A stretch of DNA of 16,830 nucleotides, from assembly GCA_023391185.1 (NCBI GenBank), contig JAEWBI010000052.1, positions 1-16,830 on the forward strand, read 5' to 3'. How positions within the stretch are numbered: the stretch's first letter is position 1; every line of letters begins with the position of its first letter. Both the position numbers and the translations under genes were made by a program. Below the pieces are notes generated by a model. It saw only the letters and a list, made by a program, of their open reading frames with translations, did not search any database and was not told the DNA's origin. This DNA is from Bacillota bacterium. Lineage in GTDB: Bacteria > Bacillota_I > Bacilli_A > RF39 > UBA660. Of this stretch, positions 6,040-14,342 are shown one piece after another.

Positions 6040-6330
6040 ATGCCTACTATTTTGCCAATATGCGGAACTCTGCTTACTGGAATTATGGCTTATATAGGTA
6101 CAAAGATTAATTCATATTTTAAATGTAAGAAAGCAGATAGGATAATATCGTATGTAGTAAAGTATGTTGAACAGATATATACCGATTTACATGGTAGTGA
6201 TAAATTTGATAAAGCAGTAATTATGGCTACAAATTTATTAAGCAAACAAGGTATAAGTATTTCAGGTGAAGAATTAAAAGTAATGATAGAAAGTGCATGC
6301 TATGAGTTAAAGGTAAATTTAACAAAATAG
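6040..6330 (+). CDS. LLH-family phage holin-like small membrane protein
   Basis: The family is annotated from phage lysis modules and also occurs singly in Bacillota chromosomes. The 96-aa product has one membrane segment (about residues 3-23). A basic stretch follows, then the family-typical C-terminal half: YVVKYVEQIYTDLHG, KFDKAV, LLSKQGISISGEEL and the closing MIESACYELK. No endolysin, terminase, portal or integrase is nearby; the divergent neighbour is the LysM-CAP protein, which is wall-binding but not an obvious lysin. ATG 6040 has AAAGG five bases before it. Initiation at ATC 6004 would add 12 residues (IKDIFFDFLKVL), give a longer N-terminal hydrophobic region and place a near-perfect SD correctly. 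A terminator follows. Function as a holin is inference; a domesticated membrane protein is equally likely. Confidence 0.75.
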   Translation: MPTILPICGTLLTGIMAYIGTKINSYFKCKKADRIISYVVKYVEQIYTDLHGSDKFDKAVIMATNLLSKQGISISGEELKVMIESACYELKVNLTK

Positions 6331-6332
6331 TG

Positions 6333-6358
6333 AATATCAGGTTTGCCTGATATTTTTG
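6333..6358 (+). terminator. Rho-independent terminator of the holin-like gene
   Basis: Nine-bp stem AATATCAGG (6333-6341) with CCTGATATT (6346-6354), TTTG loop and a following T run. It lies two bases after the stop codon and isolates the gene from dapF. Confidence 0.85.
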
Positions 6359-6390
6359 ATTGCAAAATACAAAGATGAGTTAGGACATAT

Positions 6391-6419
6391 TTCATAAAAT
6401 AGTTTAAATTTAATATAAT
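6391..6419 (+). promoter_or_regulatory. dapF promoter
   Basis: TTCATA (6391-6396), 17 bp, consensus TATAAT (6414-6419). Only 14 nt separate the -10 from the dapF ATG, so the mRNA should start near 6426 at the GGTGAA ribosome-binding site. No lysine-riboswitch-sized leader can fit. Confidence 0.6.
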
Positions 6420-6433
6420 TAATTGGTGAAGAA

Positions 6434-7303
6434 ATGATAGATTTTATTAAAATGGAAGCTACTGGTAATGACTATATATATATTGATTGTTTTAAAAATG
6501 ATATTAGTGATATAAATGATTTTAAACAATTAGTTATCAAGATGTGCAATAGAAATTTTGGTATTGGATCAGATGGGGTTATATTAATATGCCCGTCAAA
6601 TATAGCGAATGCAAAAATGGTAATGTATAATATCGATGGTTCAGAAGGAAATATATGTGGAAACGGAATCAGATGTGTAGCAAAATATGTATATGAAAAT
6701 ATATCTAGTAAACGAGATATTACAATAGAAACTAAATCCGGATTAAAAGAGATAAAATTAAATATAAAAAATAATAAGATTATTGATATAAATGTAAATA
6801 TGGGTAGTCCTATATTTGAACCTGATCTTATCCCTGTAATTACTGAAAAGAAAATGCTTTTGAATGAAATAATTAATATTAGGGGTGATATCTATTACGT
6901 AACTTGTTTATCTATGGGGAATCCGCATACTGTTATTTTTTGTGAAGAAATAGATAATTTAGATTTAAGTGAAATAGGTTATAAGATTGAAAATCATGAT
7001 ATTTTTCCTGATAGGACTAATGTTGAGTTTGTCCAAATTATTGATGATAATAGTATTAAAGTTAGAGTTTGGGAACGAGGATGTGGTGAAACGTTATCCT
7101 GTGGGACAGGTGCATGTGCAAGTGTAGTAGCAGGAACGTTAAATGGTTATTTAAATAGTAATGAAGTAGAAGTTAATCTAAAAGGTGGTACTTTGTATAT
7201 AAAATATGAAGATGAAATAATAATGAGAGGGCCTGCTAATAATGTATATTATGGTAAATACATTGTTAAAGATGGTGTATCAAAAAACATTGACTTAAAG
7301 TAA
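6434..7303 (+). CDS. dapF: Diaminopimelate epimerase
   Basis: Converts LL- to meso-diaminopimelate without a cofactor, by two-base proton transfer between paired cysteines in the cytoplasm. The 289-aa length is normal. Motifs in order: the KM.ATGNDYI start (6-15), NFGIGSDGVI (41-50), the first catalytic cysteine in GNICGNGIRC (C75), SMGNPHTV (160-167), RTNVEFV (194-200), ERGCGETLSCGTGAC with the second catalytic cysteine C223, and GGTL near the C-terminus. Both catalytic cysteines are present, so the enzyme should be active. It supplies meso-DAP for peptidoglycan and is the precursor step to lysine; dapA on the same strand at the window start belongs to the same pathway. ATG 6434 is preceded by GGTGAA. 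A promoter for the next gene lies in its last codons and the short gap. Confidence 0.97.
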   Translation: MIDFIKMEATGNDYIYIDCFKNDISDINDFKQLVIKMCNRNFGIGSDGVILICPSNIANAKMVMYNIDGSEGNICGNGIRCVAKYVYENISSKRDITIETKSGLKEIKLNIKNNKIIDINVNMGSPIFEPDLIPVITEKKMLLNEIINIRGDIYYVTCLSMGNPHTVIFCEEIDNLDLSEIGYKIENHDIFPDRTNVEFVQIIDDNSIKVRVWERGCGETLSCGTGACASVVAGTLNGYLNSNEVEVNLKGGTLYIKYEDEIIMRGPANNVYYGKYIVKDGVSKNIDLK

Positions 7304-7317
7304 ATCAGGTATATAAT
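7290..7317 (+). promoter_or_regulatory. Strong sigma-A promoter at the dapF 3' end
   Basis: TTGACT (7290-7295), 16 bp, consensus TATAAT (7312-7317). The -35 is inside the last dapF codons. It lets the 7339 gene be transcribed without dapF. Confidence 0.7.
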
Positions 7318-7338
7318 GTTTATAGATGGAGGTACTTT

Positions 7339-7761
7339 ATGTTAAAAAGAAAACCTAATATGTCAAAAGAGGAAGCATTAAGATTAGCTTGTGAAGAAAA
7401 TGGTTTCATTTATGATCCTAACGGTTATCAAAATGGAGTAGAAAAGTCATATGTTGTTTTTTATAATAGTGGTTATAATTTGATGTTTTCAAATACTCAA
7501 AATTTAATTTTTGCTACTAAAGAGGACCTTACAAGCGAGGAATATCTCGCTATATATAAAACAATTATTCAAAATATGGGCGATCAATTCATTGAAAAAA
7601 GTAATAGTGATGCTATTGTTTTACTTACTCTTTTTGATTTAAGTGATAAGACAAAGAATATATTAGACGAAATAACATTAAATAGGAAGCAAATTGATGA
7701 ACTTCTAAACAAGAAAACAAAAGCAAAAAAATATGTTAAAACTATAACTGCAAAGTATTAA
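7339..7761 (+). CDS. Unrecognised small soluble protein
   Basis: I do not recognise a family. The 140-aa product is charged and has no signal peptide or membrane segment. The N-terminal half alternates helix and strand (EEALRLACEENGFIY, then KSYVVFYNSGYNLMF). The middle is helical, and the tail is Lys-rich with a probable coiled helix (ILDEITLNRKQIDELLNKKTK) ending in a basic patch. A TGGAGGT ribosome-binding site precedes ATG 7339. It lies 35 bases after dapF but has its own strong promoter and a strong terminator after it, so a functional tie to DAP synthesis is not implied. The basic C-terminus could bind nucleic acid or membranes, which is speculation. Confidence 0.65.
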   Translation: MLKRKPNMSKEEALRLACEENGFIYDPNGYQNGVEKSYVVFYNSGYNLMFSNTQNLIFATKEDLTSEEYLAIYKTIIQNMGDQFIEKSNSDAIVLLTLFDLSDKTKNILDEITLNRKQIDELLNKKTKAKKYVKTITAKY

Positions 7762-7784
7762 ATAATAAACTATCTGACAATATT

Positions 7785-7815
7785 AAAACTAGTCTTTATG
7801 ACTAGTTTTTTGTTT
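7785..7815. terminator. Terminator between convergent genes
   Basis: Ten-bp stem AAAACTAGTC (7785-7794) with GACTAGTTTT (7800-7809), 5-base loop, and a T run on the plus strand. The minus-strand copy also ends in Ts, so it may additionally serve the glycosyltransferase gene. Confidence 0.85.
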
Positions 7816-7842
7816 GTTTTTTATTCTATTAGAAGAGTAAAT

Positions 7843-9201
7843 TTATTTTTCAAATTTAAATGAGTAGTAATAAGTTCTATATAAATAAAGTCTCTCTTCA
7901 TCTACTAAATTTCCCATATTTTGTATAAAAACATTATCCTCTTCACTAGTGTCAGAATACCAGTGGAGAACTGATATATCTCTATATCCATTTTCGTAAC
8001 ATAATTTATGTATGTCAGTTAAAGTAAAAGAATTATTTTTTTCTATGTTATTGTAATAACAGTTATCAGTCAGAATTTTCTTTAACAAATTAAAATGAGA
8101 TGCGTTTGAAAATTCACCAATTAATAATCCACCAGATTTTAAATGTTTCCTAGTTTTCCTTAGGAAAGACTCTGGATCATCTACCTTTTCTAAAATATCC
8201 CCAATAATAATACAGTCAAAAAAATTTTCTTCTAAACTTTTAGGAAAGAAGCCAATAGGTGAGTGATAGGCTTGCATTATATTTTTAGCGATTTCTACTT
8301 TTTTCTCATTTGAATCAACGCCAAATATTTCGAATTTTGAATAATCATTCTTAATCTTTAAACTTGTTGCGCCTATTCCACATTGTACCTCTAATACCTT
8401 AAAATTATCATCTTTATAAGCTTCTAACATTTTTAATGAAGCATATTTAATATCATCAAAAGCAAATGTTTCAAAGCCCCATTTATTTTTAAAATAGTCT
8501 CTATTTTTTGAAAGAATGGGATAGAATTTATTTAAGTCTTTTCGGAATGCAGACCCTAAGTAATGATGTATAAAACAATCATGGCATAACATTAACTTAT
8601 ACCCACCTTTTATAATACGCAACGATAAATCATTATCATCTATATATCCAGGAGTATATTCCTCATCAAGATACCCAATATCTTCTAAGACATGCCTTTT
8701 TATTAGTATGCAAAAACCAATTAGAAATATTTTTTCTTCCCATTTTTCTTTACTTGATATATTATTTGCTTTAGCAAGTTCTTGCATTATTTCAAAATTT
8801 TCATAAGTAAAATCGACACCTTGCAAGTTTTCATTGTGGTTACAGACTGCACCTACCGCTCCAATTTTATAACTACTATATAAACACTTATTTAAATTAT
8901 CTAACCAGTTTGTAGTGACTATAGTATCATTATTTAGTAATAAAATATCATAATTTGGATTTGATTTTTTAATTCCCTGGTTACATCCTTTAGGGAACCC
9001 CATATTTTCATTATTTAATATAATCTTTATATTTTTTTGTTCTTTAAGCCACTGTCTTGTACCATCAGTAGAAAGATTGTCGACAACAATAATCTCATAA
9101 GTTCCTTTTTTTGTGTATTTTTTTATGCTGCTTATACAATCCTTTGTGTAATCTAAATTATTATAGGTAATAATTACGATGGAAGTTTTTCTTTTATTCA
9201 C
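7843..9201 (-). CDS. Family 2 glycosyltransferase fused to SAM methyltransferase
   Basis: Probably transfers a sugar (rhamnosyltransferase-like) and methylates a sugar during synthesis of a surface glycan; both activities are inferred from domains. The 452-aa protein has no membrane helix. The GT-A domain (about 5-245) shows SIVIITYNN, VVDNLSTDGT (39-48), NMGFPKGCNQGI (66-77), the DxD-equivalent LLLNNDT (87-93) and the acidic YIDDNDLSLR motif (187-195). The class-I methyltransferase domain (about 266-365) shows motif I VLEVQCGIGATS, the acidic strand end GVDS, DCIIIGDILEKVDDP (329-343) and LKSGGLLIG. A C-terminal extension is Tyr/Asn-rich. The start is GTG at 9201, behind TAGGAGATG. It is divergent from the giant adhesin and on the same strand as the TPR glycosyltransferase and collagen-like gene; similar fusions accompany exosporium or surface-glycan genes in spore formers. 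Confidence 0.88.
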   Translation of the reverse strand: MNKRKTSIVIITYNNLDYTKDCISSIKKYTKKGTYEIIVVDNLSTDGTRQWLKEQKNIKIILNNENMGFPKGCNQGIKKSNPNYDILLLNNDTIVTTNWLDNLNKCLYSSYKIGAVGAVCNHNENLQGVDFTYENFEIMQELAKANNISSKEKWEEKIFLIGFCILIKRHVLEDIGYLDEEYTPGYIDDNDLSLRIIKGGYKLMLCHDCFIHHYLGSAFRKDLNKFYPILSKNRDYFKNKWGFETFAFDDIKYASLKMLEAYKDDNFKVLEVQCGIGATSLKIKNDYSKFEIFGVDSNEKKVEIAKNIMQAYHSPIGFFPKSLEENFFDCIIIGDILEKVDDPESFLRKTRKHLKSGGLLIGEFSNASHFNLLKKILTDNCYYNNIEKNNSFTLTDIHKLCYENGYRDISVLHWYSDTSEEDNVFIQNMGNLVDEERLYLYRTYYYSFKFEK

Positions 9202-9351
9202 TTTTTCATCTCCTACATAATAATATATGAAATAGTAGTTTATAGTTTATTGTAAACAACATGTATACTTAAATGATTTATTATATTGTATTTACAGTAC
9301 TAAGGCTATAATTCATCATTTTAAAATTTTAAACGAACATGATTATAATTA

Positions 9352-9360
9352 TGCTATAAT
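9352..9360 (+). promoter_or_regulatory. Extended -10 promoter of the giant adhesin
   Basis: TGC-TATAAT is a TGn-extended consensus -10; the -35 region is poor. The 16 bases at 9339-9354 (CATGATTATAATTATG) form a palindrome with one mismatched pair, overlapping the extended element, so an operator is possible. The start codon at 9416 would follow a leader of about 50 nt. Confidence 0.5.
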
Positions 9361-9415
9361 ATATTAAGATAGAAAAGTGCAATGTAGTTTAGTTTGCTTT
9401 ATGAAGGTGAAGTTT

Positions 9416-12400
9416 ATGAGAAAAAAAGGGTTTACTTTAATAGAATTAATAGCAATTATATTAGTACTTGGTATAATATTCCTAATATCTACTCCAATAA
9501 TTTCAAAATTAGTAGCTCAAGCAAAGGAAGAGTCTATAAAAATTAGTGTTTTAGAATATATTGATGCTGTTGAAAAAATGATTTCTACAAAGCTTCTTAA
9601 TGGTGAAAATATTCCAAGTTGTTACACTGTTTCTAATTTGGAATCTCTTATAAGTATTAAAGGTACAAAACCATCAAAGGGAATAGTAATTATAAATAGT
9701 AACGGTGAAGTTGAGTCTGCATCACTATGTATTAGAAACTATAAAGTCGATTATAAGGACGAAAAAGTTACAATAGATAAAGGTGTTAGCTGTAGTGAAA
9801 TGGCTGATACGGATTTAGATTGTGATTTAGCTATTAGTATGAAAGATGAATATAATGAAGAAAAAGAAGTAAATCTTCCAAAATTGAATTCAGGAATGAT
9901 TCCCGTTATATGGAATGGTAGTTCATGGGTAACTACAGAAACTGATAACGATACTTGGTATGATTATACTGAAGAAGATAAGAAATGGGCAAATGCTATT
10001 AGTATCGATTCAAGTGCTAAAGAAAAGTATAATAAAGCTGATGTTGAAATAGATATGAATGATGTTTTAGCTATGTGGGTATGGATTCCAAGATATGCTT
10101 ATAAAATATCTAGTGGATATCATAGTTCTACAGCGGGTATAATAGATATCAAGTTTTTAATGGGAAGAAGTAGCAAAACAACTGATGGCTTAATAGCGGA
10201 AAAAATCCCAACTTATGTGGATGATAAACAGACTAATTTTATTGTTCATCCTGCTTTTAAATTTAACAATATCGATTTGCCAGGTATATGGGTAGCGAAG
10301 TTTGAAGCTAGTTCTGATCAAAATAGTAATTGTTATTCTTCAGCAAACCCTGATGATTGTAATTTATCAAACCTTTCATTAAGGATTTTACCTAATGCTA
10401 ATGCTTGGAGGTATATAAGTAATAGTAATGCGTTTACTACATCATTAAATTTAAAAAAAGATACTACATACACATGGCAATCAATTACAACTGAAGTTGA
10501 TACTCATTTAATAAAGAATAGTGAATGGGGAGCAGTTTCTTATTTAGCTCAATCTTCAATTGGTAAAAATGATGAAGTTTGGATTAATAACAATTTTAAT
10601 TTAATTACTGGAAACGCTGGTGATGCTGCATCAGCTAATCCTGGTACTTCTTATTCTTATGAAACAGCAAATGGTATGCAAGCTAGTACAACTGGAAATA
10701 CTACAGGTGTATATGATATGAGTGGGGGATTATTTGAATTTACAGCAGCATATCTTAATTACAAGTCTGATACTTTCACATTGCCAACTCTTGAATCTAG
10801 CTCTATTTATAGCGCAAAAAGCAAATATAAGGATACATATACTTTTGATACATATGATCGACAGTCTTATAGTTTTGAATTAGCATCTAAGAAATATGGT
10901 GATGCTTTATATGAAGTAGGAACAACAGGTACTGGTACTTCTAATTGGTACAATGACTATATAGTTTATCCATATTCTTCTGGGCCTTTCTTTACAAAGG
11001 GTGGAAATTTTTCTATGAACAGTGTTGCTGGAATATATAATACTTTTTATAGTGATGGTACTCCAACTGATTCTTATGGTTTTAGGCCTGTCTTAGTGGT
11101 TGATAATATAAGACCAGATATAACTTTAATCGGTGATGAAACAGTTTATATAGCAAAAGGATCAACATATACAGATGCTGGAGCAACTGCTATAGATAAA
11201 AATGATGGTAATGTATCATCTAAAATAAAAGTAACAACAGATTTAAATCCGAACAAATATGGCACATACACAGTAGTTTATACTGTGACAAATTCATTAG
11301 GAAATACAGCTAAGGAAGTTAGAACTGTTGAAGTATCCGATAGTGGTTGGTATACTCCTGATTATTGTTTTGAATTTGATCCATCAACTGGCACAATAGT
11401 TAGATATAATACTAGTTCACAGTATTGTAATTCTTCTAATATGATTGTGTCTATACCAAGTAAAATTAATGGTGTAACTGTTACAACTCTTGGAATGTCA
11501 TCATTTGCATCTATGTCTAATCTAGACAAAGTTTATATTCCTAATACAGTCACAACAATTGGCACTTATGCTTTTGCTAGTTCGAGTGTAAAAGAGGTTA
11601 ATTTACCAGATAGTCTTACTACAATAGGAGATGGGGCTTTTCAGTTATCAGGCATCACATCTGTTGAAATCCCAAGTGGTATTAAGACTGTGCCTTATAA
11701 TGCATTTTATAATTGCCCAAATTTAAGAGATGTAGTTGTTCCTTCAACAGTAGATGAAGTTGTCTCACATGCTTTTGAAATGAGTGGCATAGTTAATCTA
11801 ACTGTAGGAGCAAGAATTATTAATTATTTCTCCTTTGGATGGCTTAATTCACTGGAGCAACTTACAATTCTTGATGGAGTAGAGACAATAAATGAGTTTA
11901 GTTTTTACTCACCAAGTGCATCAAATATAGAGTCAGCGATATTGCCAGACACTGTAACATTTGTTGGCTATCAATCTTTTGCTGGTAACTTTGGAGAGGT
12001 TTCAATACCAACATCAGTTCAAACAGTTGATCATCATGCATTTGAAAATGCACTAATAGATAAACTTATCGTTGGTGCTAAAAATATAGGAGAATTTGCT
12101 TTTGAAAGAAGTGAAATTAATAATCTTGAAATATTAGATGGCGTAGAAACAATTGGAAGATTTGCTTTCTTAGATAATAATATAACTTCAGTAATTCTAC
12201 CAGATAGTGTTAGGACACTAGATTTTCAATCTTTTGGAAATAATCAAATAACAACAGTAAGACTGTCTAGTAGTTTAGAAACAATGGATGCATTCGTCTT
12301 TGATGGTAGTGTTGTACAAGATTTAACTATACCTGATGGGGCAAAAGTAATAGGTTATGCTGCTTTTCACGATTGTCAAATAGAAGAGTTAATTATACCA

Positions 12401-14275
12401 GATAGTGTCACTACAATTGGAGAAAGTGCTTTTTATCAAAATCAAATTATCAGTTTAAAACTATCAAAAAATTTAGTTAGTATAGGAAATAGAGCATTCT
12501 ATGGTAATTCATTAACTAATTTAGTAATTCCTAGTGGTATTACATCTATTGATGGCGATAATGCTTTTGAATATAATTATATTGAAAATTTAACAATTCC
12601 ATCAACATTAAAGACAATAGCTAATAACGCATTTGCTAATAATTTAATTAAAAATTTAAATTTACCAAATAGTGTTATATCAATTGGAGAGGGAGCTTTC
12701 TTTAAAAATCAAATAGATGCTTTAACAATACCAAATAGTGTTACTTCTATCGGAGCAGCAGCATTTAATAGCAATAAATTATCCGATGCATCGGCATTTA
12801 TATTTGGACGTAACAGTGATGGCACGACTAATAATAATTTAGTTAGTTATGGTGGTATAAAAAAAGCAGATGTTGTAATACCAAGTAATATTACTGTAAT
12901 AGGTGATAGATCATTCTATAATTCAAATTTGACTAGTGTGTCAATACCAAGTAGTGTTACTTCTATTGGTAGTCTTGCTTTTGCAGTTAATAATTTAACC
13001 AGTATTAATATTCCAAGTAGTGTTATTAGTATTAGTGATGATGCATTTAGTAATAATTATATTGCGCAAGGAAGTGCAGTTATTAATAACATGCCTTCAT
13101 CAGTTTCAGTTGCTTCCTCAGCATTTTATAATAATGGTGATGAAAAAACAACAAATATAGCTCCTTCATATATTTATGAAGACAAAAACAACCCAGTTAT
13201 AACAATTAATGGTAGTAGTTCTATTACTATTGAAGCAGGTAGCACTTATAATGATCAAGGTGCAACAGCTACTGATGTAGAAGATGGAAATATAACAGAT
13301 AAAATTTCTACAACAAGTACAGTTCTTACGAATATTTTAGGTACTTACAATGTGACTTATACTGTTAGTGATTATATTGGTAATTCAGTAACAGCTGTAC
13401 GAACTGTAAGGGTAGTAGATACAACACCACCAGTGATTACTTTAAAAGGAAGTAATCCAGCAAGTGCTGCTTTAGGATATTCTTACACTGATGCAGGAGT
13501 AACGGTTACTGATAATTATGATTCAAGTTTAACTGCTACTTCAACCGGAACAGTTGATACTTCAGTAATAGGTTCTTATACGATAACTTATAATGCAACT
13601 GATAGTAATGGTAATATTGCTACTGCAGTAACAAGAACAGTAAATGTTGCAGAGTTTACTTCTTATGCTTATACTATGACAAATAGATTACCAGTTTATG
13701 GCATTACTGGTGCAGTATATCCTCCAACGGGTTGGACAGGAATTCAAAATGCAAGTGGCGATGACTCATTTAAATCAGTACCACTACCATTCTCAGTTAA
13801 AATGTTTGGAACTTCATATAATTCTGTTTATGTTGGTTCAAATTCTTATATAACTTTTGGTGGTGGATCAAGTAGTTTTTCAGGATTATCTGCTAGTAAT
13901 CCAGCTTATAATAAAATTATATTTGGTGGATCAGATAATTCTTACCAGAGAGTTTCATACTATTCTACTTCTAAATATGTACGTATTAGATATGAAGGAA
14001 CTGCTTCATCAAGTGGTACTGTAGGTTCACCTAATATTGTTGTAGAACTTACAATTTTTAATCCGGAATATACAATAAATAATTCTACAGTTATAGAGAT
14101 GTTAGTAGGAAATCATGGTAGAACATCTGGTGTAAGTAACATATCTAATGCTGCAGGAACAATATCTGTTCCTTACACATTAACACCATCTACAAGTTAT
14201 GTATTTCTAGGTGATAGTACAGGTGGAAATTTTCAAGTATTTAAAAATGCTAAAGTAACAAATGTTGATTACTAA
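9416..14275 (+). CDS. Giant prepilin-like adhesin: C-type-lectin-like, Ig-like and BspA-type LRR domains
   Basis: Probable cell-surface or pilus-tip binding protein, 1619 aa. The N-terminus MRKKG|FTLIE is a canonical prepilin peptidase site: positive leader, Gly, Phe at +1, Glu at +5, then a hydrophobic helix. I chose ATG 9416 (AAGGTGA at 9404-9410) over 9377, which would bury this signal. Regions in order: pilin-like domain (to about 140); FGE-sulfatase/C-type-lectin-like domain (about 160-565) with WVAKFEAS, SEWGAVSYLAQSS, GVYDMSGGLFEFT and YGFRPVL; a DUF5011-type Ig-like domain (567-642); about 24 leucine-rich repeats of the BspA/LRR_5 type (about 690-1245; IPxSVTxIGxxAF); two more Ig-like domains (about 1258-1411); and a Gly/Ser-rich beta domain (about 1415-1619). 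There is no LPXTG or wall anchor, so anchoring would be through pilin assembly. No pilus machinery lies in the window. Confidence 0.88.
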   Translation: MRKKGFTLIELIAIILVLGIIFLISTPIISKLVAQAKEESIKISVLEYIDAVEKMISTKLLNGENIPSCYTVSNLESLISIKGTKPSKGIVIINSNGEVESASLCIRNYKVDYKDEKVTIDKGVSCSEMADTDLDCDLAISMKDEYNEEKEVNLPKLNSGMIPVIWNGSSWVTTETDNDTWYDYTEEDKKWANAISIDSSAKEKYNKADVEIDMNDVLAMWVWIPRYAYKISSGYHSSTAGIIDIKFLMGRSSKTTDGLIAEKIPTYVDDKQTNFIVHPAFKFNNIDLPGIWVAKFEASSDQNSNCYSSANPDDCNLSNLSLRILPNANAWRYISNSNAFTTSLNLKKDTTYTWQSITTEVDTHLIKNSEWGAVSYLAQSSIGKNDEVWINNNFNLITGNAGDAASANPGTSYSYETANGMQASTTGNTTGVYDMSGGLFEFTAAYLNYKSDTFTLPTLESSSIYSAKSKYKDTYTFDTYDRQSYSFELASKKYGDALYEVGTTGTGTSNWYNDYIVYPYSSGPFFTKGGNFSMNSVAGIYNTFYSDGTPTDSYGFRPVLVVDNIRPDITLIGDETVYIAKGSTYTDAGATAIDKNDGNVSSKIKVTTDLNPNKYGTYTVVYTVTNSLGNTAKEVRTVEVSDSGWYTPDYCFEFDPSTGTIVRYNTSSQYCNSSNMIVSIPSKINGVTVTTLGMSSFASMSNLDKVYIPNTVTTIGTYAFASSSVKEVNLPDSLTTIGDGAFQLSGITSVEIPSGIKTVPYNAFYNCPNLRDVVVPSTVDEVVSHAFEMSGIVNLTVGARIINYFSFGWLNSLEQLTILDGVETINEFSFYSPSASNIESAILPDTVTFVGYQSFAGNFGEVSIPTSVQTVDHHAFENALIDKLIVGAKNIGEFAFERSEINNLEILDGVETIGRFAFLDNNITSVILPDSVRTLDFQSFGNNQITTVRLSSSLETMDAFVFDGSVVQDLTIPDGAKVIGYAAFHDCQIEELIIPDSVTTIGESAFYQNQIISLKLSKNLVSIGNRAFYGNSLTNLVIPSGITSIDGDNAFEYNYIENLTIPSTLKTIANNAFANNLIKNLNLPNSVISIGEGAFFKNQIDALTIPNSVTSIGAAAFNSNKLSDASAFIFGRNSDGTTNNNLVSYGGIKKADVVIPSNITVIGDRSFYNSNLTSVSIPSSVTSIGSLAFAVNNLTSINIPSSVISISDDAFSNNYIAQGSAVINNMPSSVSVASSAFYNNGDEKTTNIAPSYIYEDKNNPVITINGSSSITIEAGSTYNDQGATATDVEDGNITDKISTTSTVLTNILGTYNVTYTVSDYIGNSVTAVRTVRVVDTTPPVITLKGSNPASAALGYSYTDAGVTVTDNYDSSLTATSTGTVDTSVIGSYTITYNATDSNGNIATAVTRTVNVAEFTSYAYTMTNRLPVYGITGAVYPPTGWTGIQNASGDDSFKSVPLPFSVKMFGTSYNSVYVGSNSYITFGGGSSSFSGLSASNPAYNKIIFGGSDNSYQRVSYYSTSKYVRIRYEGTASSSGTVGSPNIVVELTIFNPEYTINNSTVIEMLVGNHGRTSGVSNISNAAGTISVPYTLTPSTSYVFLGDSTGGNFQVFKNAKVTNVDY
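11465..13140 (+). repeat. BspA-type leucine-rich repeat array inside the giant adhesin
   Basis: About 24 units of roughly 22-23 codons, each with a conserved Ala/Ser-Phe (AF/SF/VF) step and mostly IPSSVTSIG-like turns. The later units (from about 12400) are closest to one another, with repeated words such as ATACCAAGTAGTGTTAC, suggesting recent duplication there. Earlier units are more diverged and contain the variant LTVGARIINYFSF. Confidence 0.85.
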
Positions 14276-14293
14276 TATTTAAAATAGTATAAT
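14265..14293 (+). promoter_or_regulatory. Promoter of the 14343 gene
   Basis: TTGATT (14265-14270), 17 bp, consensus TATAAT (14288-14293). The -35 lies within the last codons of the giant adhesin. No terminator separates the two genes, so read-through from the adhesin is also possible. Confidence 0.6.
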
Positions 14294-14342
14294 ATAGTGT
14301 ATTCATGATTTAATTGAATTAATAAGAACAGGTGGTAATTTA

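Noticed and set aside
5072..6330. Prophage remnant
   Set aside because: Only a lone holin-like gene is present; no structural, replication, lysin or integration gene and no attachment-site repeats were found.
9377..9415. Upstream start for the giant adhesin
   Set aside because: It would add 13 residues before MRKKG, hiding the prepilin signal, and lacks a good SD, while ATG 9416 has AAGGTGA.
9900..11110. Diversity-generating retroelement target
   Set aside because: The C-type-lectin-like fold prompted the idea, but no reverse transcriptase, template repeat or adenine-biased variable copy is seen, and the domain is not C-terminal.
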